Positions 1 through 7,098 of a stretch of 7,151 nt of DNA are shown one piece after another. The DNA is taken from contig CAMPKP010000161.1 in assembly GCA_946887295.1 (NCBI GenBank), positions 1 to 7,151 on the forward strand. The letters are read 5' to 3'. Within the stretch, counting starts at the first letter, position 1; each line of letters opens with the position of its first letter. Source of the DNA: an uncultured Gemmatimonadota bacterium (GTDB lineage: Bacteria; Gemmatimonadota; Gemmatimonadetes; Gemmatimonadales; GWC2-71-9). Under the pieces are notes generated by a model. The model was not told where the DNA came from and ran no database searches. It saw only the letters and a list, made by a program, of their open reading frames with translations. The position numbers were made by a program, and so were the translations under genes.

Positions 1-67
1 CGCCCTCCCCGGCCGACCGCGAACACTTTCTCGACGCTCAGCGACGCAACCGGCGGTCGAAGCCCCG

Positions 68-85
68 CGCTTCCTGAGCGAAGCG
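68..85 (-). terminator. Weak hairpin after the kinase gene
   Basis: Just past the kinase stop codon there is a perfect 6-bp inverted repeat, CGCTTC / GAAGCG, with a 6-nt loop (CTGAGC on the plus strand). It is in the right place to end the kinase transcript. Read on the minus strand it is followed by GC-rich sequence, not by a T run, so it does not meet the usual rule for a Rho-independent terminator and may be chance. The rest of bases 1-108 shows no gene. Confidence 0.2.
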
Positions 86-108
86 TCCTGGGGAGCTTTC
101 GCGGTGGC

Positions 109-2739
109 TCAGGGGCGCTGCACTTCCATGACCCAGACGTCACTATGCTGAGCGGGGGCCGTGTAAACGAGGCGATTGCCGTGGATCCCCCAGCCGCCGC
201 GGGACGGCCTGGGTCCCGGACCGTTGAACGTGAGGAGCAGACTGGGAGCTTCCCCGTTCAAGGGGACCCGCCAGAACGTGGCATCCCCCTCCTGATTCGT
301 GCTGCGGGTCAGGATCGACCGCCCATCCGGGCTCCACAGCGGCTGATCGCTGAACACCCCGTAGGGTCCGGCGGAGTCCGTCACCAGGCGCGGCGGTCCC
401 GAGTCCGCCGGCATCATCCAGATCGAGCCACGTATGAGGTTGCTGCTGAAGGAGAGGAATTTTCCATCGGGCGACCAGCGAGGCCACACGCCGCGGTCCA
501 GCCGAAGCTCGGGCGGCTGCCACACCCCGTCGACGCGCTTCGCGGTCCAGATGCCTCCCCTGCTGCTGAAATCGGCGAAGGCGAGCCGCGTACCGTCGGG
601 CGACCACGACGCGGTGGACTCCTGCCGGGGCGACGAGCTCACCCGCTGAATGGGTCCACCGTCCAGCGGCAGCACGTAGACGTCGCGCGATCCACCGCGC
701 CACGAGTGGAAGGCGATCTCCTTGCCGTCGGGAGAAATGTCGGGGAAGAAGTCATCGCTCGGATCGGTGGTCAGCCGTTCCGGGGTCCCGCTCGGAAGTG
801 CCATGCGATAGAGATCCGTATTGCCGCCCAGGTCCGAGTCATAGACCAGCCAGCGGCCATCCGAAGACATGTCGGCCGTTTCCACCAGCTGAACCCCGAA
901 GGTGAGCTGGGTCTCCCCCGAAGCGGTCGCCGGCGGATCGGCCGGGATCGGGATCGACCACGCATTGCTTTCGATCTCGAGACTGGCAAAGGCGAGCCGG
1001 CTTCCGTCGGCTGCGAGTGAGATCGTGTGGGCATTCAAGCCGGTCGTCAGTCGAATCGCCGGACCTGTCCTCCGGCCGCCGGACATCGCGGCCGCAAAAA
1101 TGTCCCGAGGTCCGAAGCGATTGGAGACGAAGTAGAGCCATCGGCCATCGGGCGACCAGACGGGACTCTGGTTGACCGACAGGCTGTCGGTGATCGACGC
1201 GACCACGCCGTCGGCGACCCGCACCGTCACGATCTGGCTGGGCGAGAGATTCCCGAAGAGTGACCCCGGCATCATCGAGATGGCGTTGCCCGAGGCGCAC
1301 GCGATGTACTCGCCACCGGGGCTCCACTGACAGGCATTCGGCTCGAAGAAGCCGGCGATGCCTCGCGACTCGTTTCTCTCATCCCGCACGAAAAGCGAGT
1401 CTCCGATGACGTACCCGATCCTCTTGCCGTCCGGCGACCACACGGCCGATGCGACCGGGCTGGTCCGACCGGGAGGCACCTCCGGGCGCTCGGCTCCGCC
1501 GGATGCGGGAGCGCTGAACACGCCTCCGCCCTGCAGAAACAGCACCCGGCTGCCGTCGGGCGACCAGCGCGGATGGGACTGGACCTGGGTGGTGTCGTCG
1601 GTCAGTGCGAGGCCGCGCCCTCCCGCTACGGAGCGCACGAACACCCGCATGCGGGCGGGCGTGCCGCTGGCGTAGGCGACGCTCCTTCCGTCGGGCGACA
1701 TCGCGGGCAGCGCCTCGACGGCGGGATCCCAGGTCACCTTGGTCGACTGGCCGAACGTCAGGGGCGCTGGAGGGGCCTTTCCGCTCTCACGCCCCAGCAG
1801 GAACGCTGCGAGCAGGAGCACACCCAGGCCCAATCCCGAAAGCACACGGTGCTTGAGGCTGAAGACTCTCGGGTGGTGCCGCTCGGCAGCCTTCCGGCGG
1901 TCCTTCGTTCCGTCATGTAAGGCGATCGCAAACTCGGCGGCGGAGCCGAACCGGTCGGCCGGGAGCTTTTCCAGCGCGTTGAGTACCGCATCCTCGACTT
2001 CCGGCGGGATCGAATGCCGCCGCGCGATGAGCCGCGCCGGCTTCTCCGACATCACCTTGGCCACGATGGACTGCGCCGTGGGGCCGGTGAACGGCGGCTC
2101 GCCGAGCAGCAGCTCGTAGAGCACGCAGCCAAGCGCATACACGTCGGAGCGGGCGGTGATCTCCCGCTCCCCCATGGCCTGCTCCGGGCTCATGTAGTGC
2201 GGCGTGCCGAGGCTCATTCCGGTCTCGGTCATCCGGGTGCCGCCGGCCTTGCTGGCGGCCAGCGCGATGCCGAAGTCGGCCACCAGCGCGCTGCCGTCGT
2301 GCAGCAGGATGTTCTCCGGCTTGATGTCGCGGTGGATGATCCCGTGTCGGTGCGCGTAGTCGAGCGCGGTGGCCACCTCGGTCGCGATCCGGACGGCGTC
2401 GGCCACCGGGAGCTGCTTCTCGCGATTGAGGCGGTCGCGGAGCGACTCGCCCTCGACGAACGGCATGACGTAGAAGAGGAACGACTCGGCCTGACCCGAA
2501 TCGTGCAGCGGCAGGATGTGCGGGTGCTGGAGATTGGCTGTGGTCTTGATCTCGGAAAGGAACCGCTCGGCGCCGATGACGGCGGCGAGCTCCGGTCTCA
2601 GGACCTTGATGGCGACCTTGCGGTCGTGCTTGAGGTCCTGGGCGAGGTAGACCGTGGCCATGCCGCCCGCGCCGAGCTCGCGCTCGATGCGGTAGCGGTC
2701 GGACAGGGCGGCGGTGAGACGAGAAAGGGGGTCGGCCAT
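109..2739 (-). CDS. Transmembrane Ser/Thr protein kinase with TolB/WD40-like propeller
   Basis: This 876-residue protein should phosphorylate Ser/Thr residues on cytoplasmic targets, with an extracytoplasmic propeller as likely sensor or scaffold. The kinase domain spans about residues 16-275 and all key residues are present: glycine loop GAGGMATV (23-30), lysine K45 in VAIK, helix-C glutamate E63, catalytic loop HRDIKPEN (136-143, D138), DFG (155-157) and SPE (184-186). The loop between has T171, T173 and S176 as possible autophosphorylation sites. A basic stretch (279-298) precedes one membrane helix at about 299-316, placing the kinase inside. From about 330 to the end there are eleven SPDG-type blade motifs (a few degenerate, such as SPGG and AADG) plus a weak twelfth, fitting two six-blade propellers. 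The start is supported by AGGGG six bases upstream (2746-2750). It is alone on its strand and divergent from the ArsR operon. Its ligand and targets are unknown. Confidence 0.95.
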   Translation of the reverse strand: MADPLSRLTAALSDRYRIERELGAGGMATVYLAQDLKHDRKVAIKVLRPELAAVIGAERFLSEIKTTANLQHPHILPLHDSGQAESFLFYVMPFVEGESLRDRLNREKQLPVADAVRIATEVATALDYAHRHGIIHRDIKPENILLHDGSALVADFGIALAASKAGGTRMTETGMSLGTPHYMSPEQAMGEREITARSDVYALGCVLYELLLGEPPFTGPTAQSIVAKVMSEKPARLIARRHSIPPEVEDAVLNALEKLPADRFGSAAEFAIALHDGTKDRRKAAERHHPRVFSLKHRVLSGLGLGVLLLAAFLLGRESGKAPPAPLTFGQSTKVTWDPAVEALPAMSPDGRSVAYASGTPARMRVFVRSVAGGRGLALTDDTTQVQSHPRWSPDGSRVLFLQGGGVFSAPASGGAERPEVPPGRTSPVASAVWSPDGKRIGYVIGDSLFVRDERNESRGIAGFFEPNACQWSPGGEYIACASGNAISMMPGSLFGNLSPSQIVTVRVADGVVASITDSLSVNQSPVWSPDGRWLYFVSNRFGPRDIFAAAMSGGRRTGPAIRLTTGLNAHTISLAADGSRLAFASLEIESNAWSIPIPADPPATASGETQLTFGVQLVETADMSSDGRWLVYDSDLGGNTDLYRMALPSGTPERLTTDPSDDFFPDISPDGKEIAFHSWRGGSRDVYVLPLDGGPIQRVSSSPRQESTASWSPDGTRLAFADFSSRGGIWTAKRVDGVWQPPELRLDRGVWPRWSPDGKFLSFSSNLIRGSIWMMPADSGPPRLVTDSAGPYGVFSDQPLWSPDGRSILTRSTNQEGDATFWRVPLNGEAPSLLLTFNGPGPRPSRGGWGIHGNRLVYTAPAQHSDVWVMEVQRP
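330..1750 (-). repeat. Propeller blade repeats inside the kinase gene
   Basis: The plus strand shows recurring short blocks close to CCGTCGGGCGACCA, for example near 466, 594, 1146, 1428, 1554 and 1688. They are the reverse complement of codons for the W-S-P-D-G turn of each propeller blade. Spacing is irregular and the sequence between blocks is unrelated, so they are protein-level repeats of the coding sequence and not a separate DNA element. Confidence 0.8.
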
Positions 2740-2807
2740 GGACCGCCCCTAACATGTGGCAACGGCCGGTGCGTGGCTAGACGCTGTGCCGCGCCGAAGG
2801 CCCGCTC

Positions 2808-2835
2808 TTGTCATATTCCGATATGGGCATATTTT
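2808..2835 (+). promoter_or_regulatory. Probable sigma70-type promoter of the ArsR operon
   Basis: TTGTCA at 2808-2813 matches five of six bases of the -35 consensus. TATTTT at 2830-2835 is an AT-rich -10 candidate, with a 16-bp spacer. The AT-rich patch stands out in otherwise GC-rich DNA. Transcription would start six or seven bases past the -10 box, at or next to the A of the ArsR start codon at 2842. The assignment is by eye and the spacer is one base below the optimum. Confidence 0.5.
2812..2832. promoter_or_regulatory. Nested inverted repeat, likely ArsR operator
   Basis: CATAT (2812-2816), ATATG (2821-2825) and CATAT (2828-2832) make two overlapping perfect 5-bp inverted repeats that share the middle arm, with spacers of 4 and 2 bases. 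They lie between and over the -35 and -10 boxes, where a bound dimeric winged-helix repressor would block RNA polymerase. ArsR-family proteins usually bind AT-rich imperfect palindromes over their own promoters, so autoregulation by the adjacent gene is the natural reading. Binding itself is inferred. Confidence 0.45.
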
Positions 2836-2841
2836 TCCATC

Positions 2842-3183
2842 ATGGCCCGAGCCGCAACCACGTCGGACGCGTTCAACGCGGTCGCCGAGCCGCAGCGCCG
2901 GCGCATCCTCACCCTGCTCAAGGGGCGGGAGCGCTCGGTGAACGAGGTGGCCGGGGCGCTCCGCGTCTCCCAGACCCGCGCCTCCAAGCACCTGCGCGTA
3001 CTGCGCGAGGTCGGGCTCGTCTCCGTGCGCGAAGCGGGGCGGCAGCGCCTCTACCGGCTCGACGCCCGGGGGCTCAAGCCGATCCACGATTGGGTCGGTG
3101 GATTCGAGGAGTTCTGGAGCCAGAGCTTCGATCGACTCGATGCCTACGTGAAGCGACTCCAGCGCAAGGAAGGAGGCGGATGA
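2842..3183 (+). CDS. ArsR-family winged-helix transcriptional regulator
   Basis: The 113-residue product is a compact ArsR/SmtB-type winged-helix DNA-binding protein. Residues 13-26 (AVAEPQRRRILTLL) are the family's opening helix, 32-60 hold the helix-turn-helix with recognition helix SQTRASKHLRVL (43-54), and 61-73 (SVREAGRQRLYRL) form the wing. The metal-binding ELCVCDL-type cysteine motif is absent and the protein has no cysteine, so it is not a classical arsenic or cadmium sensor. It belongs with ArsR proteins that sit beside SRPBCC genes; its ligand is unknown. The ATG at 2842 is chosen because homology begins there and no usable in-frame start lies close upstream. No Shine-Dalgarno sequence precedes it, which fits a leaderless mRNA. 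Its stop overlaps the next start (ATGA), so the genes are probably translationally coupled. Confidence 0.92.
   Translation: MARAATTSDAFNAVAEPQRRRILTLLKGRERSVNEVAGALRVSQTRASKHLRVLREVGLVSVREAGRQRLYRLDARGLKPIHDWVGGFEEFWSQSFDRLDAYVKRLQRKEGGG
3171..3176 (+). promoter_or_regulatory. Strong ribosome binding site inside the end of arsR-like gene
   Basis: AGGAGG lies within the last codons of the upstream gene. It is 3 bases from the ATG at 3180 and 6 bases from the ATG at 3183. The second spacing is closer to optimal, so translation may begin at the second methionine; the difference is one residue. Confidence 0.7.
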
Positions 3184-3668
3184 TGGTCGTGGGCAGCACG
3201 CCGGCCCCGTCGGATCGCGAGATCGTCGTGACGCGCATCATCGAGGGGCCGCGCCCCCTCGTATTCGAGGCCTACACCGATCCGAGGCACCTCGCGCACT
3301 GGTGGGGGCCGAACGGGTTCACGACGACGACGCGCGCCTTCGAGTTCCGCCCCGGCGGCGTGTGGGACTTCGTGATGCACGGGCCTGACGGTACCGATTA
3401 CCCGAATTGGATCGAATGGCGTGAGATCGAGCCGCCCGAGCGGCTCGTCTTCCTCCACGGCGACCGGCCGGGCGATCCGGGGGCGTTCGTCTCGACGGTG
3501 ACGCTGGCCGAGCGCGGCGAGGCGACCGAGGTGACCATGCGGGCGGTCTTCAAGACGAAGGCGCAGCGCGACGAAGTGGTCGAGCGCTACCACGCGATCG
3601 AGGGCGGCAAGCAGACGCTCGGCAGGCTCGCACTCTACGTGACCACCCTCATCCGGAAAGGACGCTGA
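3180..3668 (+). CDS. SRPBCC-domain protein, AHSA1/CalC-like
   Basis: The 162-residue protein is a single START/Bet v1-like (SRPBCC) domain of the Activator-of-Hsp90-ATPase-1-like group. These form a deep hydrophobic cavity for a small ligand and are soluble and cytoplasmic. The family signature is clear: REIVVTRIIEGPRPLVFEAY (residues 13-32), then TDPRHLAHWWGP (33-44) and GF, a central EFRPGGVWDFVMHGPDG stretch, WREIEPPERLVF, and a C-terminal helix around EGGKQTLGRLALYV. There is no signal peptide. It begins inside the stop codon of the ArsR-type gene and ends 2 bases before the next gene, so all three are probably co-transcribed and repressed together. ArsR next to AHSA1-like genes is a common bacterial pairing. 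The ligand and any catalytic activity cannot be read from the sequence. Confidence 0.9.
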   Translation: MMVVGSTPAPSDREIVVTRIIEGPRPLVFEAYTDPRHLAHWWGPNGFTTTTRAFEFRPGGVWDFVMHGPDGTDYPNWIEWREIEPPERLVFLHGDRPGDPGAFVSTVTLAERGEATEVTMRAVFKTKAQRDEVVERYHAIEGGKQTLGRLALYVTTLIRKGR

Positions 3669-3670
3669 CG

Positions 3671-4231
3671 ATGCGCAGGCTCGTGATGTGGAACCTCCAG
3701 ACGCTCGACGGCTACTTCGAGGGCAAGGCGCCCTGGGACCTCGAGTTCCACGAGGCCGCGTGGGGCGACGAGCTGAAGCAGTTCTCTGATGAGCAGATCA
3801 AGGAGGTCGGCACTGTGCTCTACGGTCGCGCCACGTACGAGGGCATGGCCAGCTACTGGACCAAGGCCACCGGCCCCACCGCGGATTTCATGAACGACGT
3901 TCCGAAGGTGGTGTTCTCGCGCACACTCCAGGCGGCGACCTGGAAGAACACGCGTCTCGTCCGTCGCGACGCAGCCGAGGAGGTCGCGGAGCTGAAGCGG
4001 GGCGAGGGCAAGGACCTGTTCGTGTTCGGGAGCGCCAGGCTCTCAGACTCGCTCTTGCGCCGCGGCCTCTTCGACGAGCTCCGTATCTGCGTCGCGCCGG
4101 TCGTGCTCGGCACCGGCGTTCCGCTGTTCAAGTCGGGCAGCCCTGGCCAGAAGCTCACGCTGCTGCAGGCGCGCCCGCTGGCCACCAGCGGCGTCATCCT
4201 CCGGTACGCGGCGGAGCCGCGGGAGGCGTGA
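3671..4231 (+). CDS. RibD C-terminal / dihydrofolate reductase-like protein
   Basis: The 186-residue protein has the dihydrofolate-reductase fold of the RibD C-terminal family, which binds NADPH and reduces pterin- or pyrimidine-type substrates in characterised members. Seen are the opening strand with LDGYFEG (12-18), LYGRATYEGM (50-59), VVFSRTL (80-86), the cofactor-site segment FVFGSARLSDSLL (117-129), DELRI (135-139) and PVVLGTGVPLF (143-153). It is a stand-alone domain with no deaminase part, so it is not a riboflavin-pathway RibD, and it is not the housekeeping FolA. The start is supported by GGAAAGGA (3655-3662) eight bases upstream. It is the last gene of the operon, 2 bases after the SRPBCC gene. 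The substrate is unknown. Only 84 bases separate it from the convergent protease gene, and I see no clear terminator there. Confidence 0.88.
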   Translation: MRRLVMWNLQTLDGYFEGKAPWDLEFHEAAWGDELKQFSDEQIKEVGTVLYGRATYEGMASYWTKATGPTADFMNDVPKVVFSRTLQAATWKNTRLVRRDAAEEVAELKRGEGKDLFVFGSARLSDSLLRRGLFDELRICVAPVVLGTGVPLFKSGSPGQKLTLLQARPLATSGVILRYAAEPREA

Positions 4232-4315
4232 GTATCGAGAGCTACCGAGGATGGCGCAATTCAGGTCCGCCCGTGAGACACCGGCGTGGCAAGCGTGGAT
4301 CCAGGAACGCCACCG

Positions 4316-6562
4316 CTATGGTGTAAAGCGCTCGCTGGTCGCGAGGGCAGGCGTGGAGTTGCGACCCCCAACGGCGTACAACAGGCCGCTCACGCCGCCG
4401 ACTCCGAGCGCCGCGCGAGCAGTGGGCATCGTCCCCCGACTGGTCCACGCGTTGGCGACCGGATCATAGGCTTCGACGGTATTCAGATACGCCGTATTGC
4501 GGCCACCGACCACGTACAGCTTGCCGCCAATGATGGCTGCCCCCGCGTTCGTTCGAGCAGTGGGCATGCCCTTTCTGCTGGACCAGGTGTTGGTCGCCGG
4601 GTCATACATGTCCACTCGGCGCATCGCGGTGCCCGAGCCGTTGTTTCCGCCCACCACGTAGAGCTTCCCGCCGATCGCCCCGACGACCGGTCGAAAGTGT
4701 GTCACGGGGGCCGCCTTCAGCGTGGCCCAGGAATTCGTGGTCGGGTTGTACCGGTGTAGGAGCCCCGCGTCGAGCCGCGCACCCGTGCTGGAGCGGGTGC
4801 AGCCGCTGAACACGTAGATCCTGCCGGAGATCACGGCCGAGCCGCCGCATGCGCCGTACGCCGGCATCGAGGCGCGCGTGCTCCACACGTTGGTGCCGGC
4901 ATTGTAGGCGTACAGCGTCCGGGTCAACGCGCCCGTCGCGTCCTCGCCGCCGGCCAGGTATACGATCCCGTTGAGCGTGACGGCACCGTTGCCGCCCTGT
5001 CGAGCCGCCGGAATCGACGCCTTGGTCGTCCATCCGTTGGCAGTCGGATTGTACGCCTGCATCGTCCGGAGCACCGTGCCCGAGGGGTTCGCGCCGCCGA
5101 TCGCGTAGACCAGTCCGTTCGCGGCCGCCACGGCGAGGGCTCGGCGAGCGGTCGGCATCGGAGCGCGGCTCACCCACGCCCCGGACGTGCCGCGCTTGAG
5201 CGTGACCTGAAAGCCGGTGGCGGTCTTCGCGTTGACGGTGACGGTGATCCCGTTGGGCGAGTCGGTGAAGGTCTCGCCCGGCGTCCACATCGCGGCGGCG
5301 TCATTCGGGTCGCCATTGTTGTCGACGTCCACTACTCGAGCCGGCCGGCCTGACGGGTCATTGGGATCGACCCTGTGCAGCACCACCGCGTCACCGGGAA
5401 GACTGTCGTCGTACCCCACCCGGCGGCGGGCTTCGACCGTGTAGAACTGGCCGGGGGCGTCGGTGATGGGAATGGTTGCCATGAGATAGTTGCCGGGACC
5501 TGGCTGGGCGAGGCGCTCCAGCGTGATGATCCTAGTGGTGTTCGGCTCCACCGTGAGTTTCCGGCCTGCGGGGATCCACCCAAGGAGGTCCTTGTGATAG
5601 CTGATGGTGTGCTCCGGAACGGCGCTTCCCTCGCGCGGCCAGTACCCCGCCACCCCGCTCATCACGTCCCAATCCGAATCGTAAGTCTGTGTGTATGGGC
5701 CGGAGGAGTGCGGGAGTCCGAGGCTATGACCTTCCTCGTGAGCGTAGACGTACCGGTCGGTCGTTCTCCCCTGCAGCCAGGTCATCCCGTAGCTCTTCGT
5801 CTGGCCGTCCGCCGGGAGGGTCCAGCTGCCACCCCAGCCACCCGGCTGCCCTTCCACCTGGCCGTTGAACTGCAGGTTGATGCCGTAAAACTGCGGAAAG
5901 TAGACATCGGCGTCCGCCGCGGACGTGCAGTCGGCGCCCAGGGCGGAGATGTCCACGCTCCCGTTCGGGAAGTAGTGGGCCATCGGCTGGGGCAGCGTGT
6001 ACCACCCGACCACGGTACTGCCGGTGACGTTCATCCGGTTGTACGACACCTCACGCCAGTAGTGGTCGAGGCCGGGGTACGACGTGCCCGCCGTCCAGGC
6101 GGTATACGTCGCCACCGTGTGGGGCACGGTTGCGACGTCGGAGTACTTACAGAGAATTGTGACAAAGGGGTGGGAGCCGATTTGTGCTGCAGCCGCTTCA
6201 GCCCCGGTAGGCCCTGCGACCGGCTCGATCGAGCGGACGTGGAGCCGCCCACCGGCAACGGGGTTCCCATCCACCCGGACTTTACTCCGGTCTAGTCCGC
6301 GTGCTCCCCCCCTCCGGGCGACCAGCCCGGAGTCCAGATCGAGTTCGGTGGCATGCCCCTGCGCGTCAATGAGATGGTACCGAACGAGCCCCGGCCGATC
6401 TTGCGCTGGGGGGTCAATCCAGACGACATGGAACCACCCCTCCAGGGGACGTGCCGCCGATCCAACGCGCGAGATCTCAGCCGTCGGAGCTGTTGGCTCC
6501 TCCCGGCATGCGAGGGCGGCGAGCGCCACCGCGCCCGCGATGATGAGTGATCGTGTATGCAT
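4316..6562 (-). CDS. Exported M6-like zinc metalloprotease with C-terminal kelch propeller
   Basis: The 748-residue protein begins with a signal peptide (basic MHTR, hydrophobic 6-18) ending in ALAC at residue 19, a possible but imperfect lipobox, so it is exported and perhaps lipid-anchored. Residues about 130-330 form the protease domain, with HEEGHSLGLPH (275-285) giving zinc ligands H275, H279 and H285 and catalytic E276, and DVMS with M301 as Met-turn, as in metzincin-like M6 peptidases. Residues about 335-457 are a beta-rich region typical behind such domains, with DVDNNGDPND (412-421) as a possible calcium loop. Residues 461-748 are six kelch repeats of 44-52 residues, each with a paired-glycine turn (intact GG in five, SG in the third) and W near the start, enough for a full propeller. 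GGGAG lies six bases before the ATG (6569-6573). It is monocistronic; substrate unknown. Confidence 0.9.
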   Translation of the reverse strand: MHTRSLIIAGAVALAALACREEPTAPTAEISRVGSAARPLEGWFHVVWIDPPAQDRPGLVRYHLIDAQGHATELDLDSGLVARRGGARGLDRSKVRVDGNPVAGGRLHVRSIEPVAGPTGAEAAAAQIGSHPFVTILCKYSDVATVPHTVATYTAWTAGTSYPGLDHYWREVSYNRMNVTGSTVVGWYTLPQPMAHYFPNGSVDISALGADCTSAADADVYFPQFYGINLQFNGQVEGQPGGWGGSWTLPADGQTKSYGMTWLQGRTTDRYVYAHEEGHSLGLPHSSGPYTQTYDSDWDVMSGVAGYWPREGSAVPEHTISYHKDLLGWIPAGRKLTVEPNTTRIITLERLAQPGPGNYLMATIPITDAPGQFYTVEARRRVGYDDSLPGDAVVLHRVDPNDPSGRPARVVDVDNNGDPNDAAAMWTPGETFTDSPNGITVTVNAKTATGFQVTLKRGTSGAWVSRAPMPTARRALAVAAANGLVYAIGGANPSGTVLRTMQAYNPTANGWTTKASIPAARQGGNGAVTLNGIVYLAGGEDATGALTRTLYAYNAGTNVWSTRASMPAYGACGGSAVISGRIYVFSGCTRSSTGARLDAGLLHRYNPTTNSWATLKAAPVTHFRPVVGAIGGKLYVVGGNNGSGTAMRRVDMYDPATNTWSSRKGMPTARTNAGAAIIGGKLYVVGGRNTAYLNTVEAYDPVANAWTSRGTMPTARAALGVGGVSGLLYAVGGRNSTPALATSERFTP
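4319..5182 (-). repeat. Six kelch repeats
   Basis: Six tandem units of 49, 49, 52, 48, 46 and 44 residues end the protease. Each follows the order W..MP.AR, then VYAIGG or LYVVGG, then AYNP..N. Blades four and five share GGKLYVVGG and are alike at DNA level (near 4505-4535 and 4650-4680), suggesting fairly recent duplication. The third unit has FSGC where the others have a double glycine. Confidence 0.85.
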
Positions 6563-6871
6563 GAGACACTCCCTTCAGCCGCGATATCTGCCGCCGACAG
6601 CACCGGCAGGAGTTGAGGCGGTCTTCAGCCGGAGGGAAACTCGGGGCGTTCAGACGGTAGAGAAATATCCGGTGGCAGCTATGAGGAGGAGTGGAATCAG
6701 GCGTGAGGAAGCTCTCATCATCGATCCCGCAATTTCCCTGGCGCGGCTTCCATCGGATGTGCCTGATGACGGCGGCGTGCGCGGTATGCAAGAGGTGGCC
6801 GCGAAGGGGGAGAACCCACTTAGGAAAGCGATTCTATCGCAGGCGAAACTCGGAGCCGTGAGGGAACCGCT
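6563..6871. other. Intergenic region upstream of the protease gene
   Basis: No supported gene is seen. The part next to 6562 must hold the 5' leader and promoter of the protease on the minus strand, but I find no pair of boxes that I would defend. One short perfect hairpin, GCGAT-TCT-ATCGC at 6828-6840, has no T run after it on either strand. Reading frames that cross the region show no recognisable protein. Confidence 0.4.
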
Positions 6872-6976
6872 TCACGACCCGGAGCCCTTATCGGTGCTCA
6901 GGAGTCCCAGGCGGGGGTGCTTCGGGTCCTCGGGCAGATAGACCGACCCGGTGCCGCGCTCGCGCGACCTCGCCAT
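6872..6976 (-). pseudogene. Possible tyrosine recombinase N-terminal remnant
   Basis: A 34-codon frame starts with MARSRERGTGSVYLP, which resembles the opening of many phage-type tyrosine integrases (a basic stretch, then RG-G-SVY, the first strand of the arm-type DNA-binding domain). It then stops; no catalytic R-H-R-Y region follows downstream in any frame. CGGAG lies a few bases upstream of the ATG. The frame is open upstream to 7066 but that part is unlike any protein I know. It reads away from the 3' end of tRNA-Phe about 120 bases away, the place where integrase genes often sit. The match is short and by memory, so chance similarity is quite possible. Confidence 0.3.
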
Positions 6977-7027
6977 CGACTCGCTCCGTTGGAGGGACGA
7001 GCACCCATGGTCGCAAAATCCACACTC

Positions 7028-7045
7028 CGCCCGGCGATCCGGGCG
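7028..7045 (-). terminator. GC-rich hairpin downstream of tRNA-Phe
   Basis: CGCCCGG and CCGGGCG form a perfect 7-bp stem with a 4-nt loop, 54 bases past the tRNA 3' end. Read on the minus strand a TTTT run follows only after about nine more bases (7010-7020), so it is not a textbook Rho-independent terminator, but ending the tRNA transcript is its most likely role. Confidence 0.35.
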
Positions 7046-7098
7046 ACATGGACAAAGGTCGGTCAAAAGTGGAGACTCGTGCGGTGGGCTAACTACAA

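Noticed and set aside
145..1020. Plus-strand 291-codon open frame
   Set aside because: It is a shadow of the kinase propeller region, rich in Arg, Gly and Pro as expected for antisense of GC-rich coding DNA.
466..1700. Recurring CGGGCGACCA-like blocks on the plus strand that could suggest a repeat array or CRISPR
   Set aside because: Spacing is irregular, copies are imperfect, and each one encodes the W-S-P-D-G turn of a propeller blade in the kinase frame.
1913..2755. Minus-strand 280-codon open frame overlapping the kinase start
   Set aside because: It is the same strand but another frame of the kinase domain, with very high Arg, Ala and Pro content and no domain signature.
2014..2841. 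Long plus-strand open frame leading into the ArsR-type gene, which would give a 389-residue protein
   Set aside because: The upstream part is antisense to the kinase domain, has no family resemblance and is open only because of GC-rich codon bias; homology begins at the ATG at 2842.
4232..4315. Possible terminator between the convergent operon and protease genes
   Set aside because: Only short, overlapping GTGGC/GCCAC and GCGT/ACGC pairings and an 8-bp palindrome at 4296-4303 are present, none followed by a T run.
5375..6295. Plus-strand 306-codon open frame
   Set aside because: It lies fully antisense to the metalloprotease domain, whose frame has clear catalytic motifs; the antisense product looks like nothing known.
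6857..6876. CGTGA / TCACG inverted repeat with a 10-nt loop
   Set aside because: Five base pairs with a long loop are expected by chance, and no T run or conserved context supports a role.
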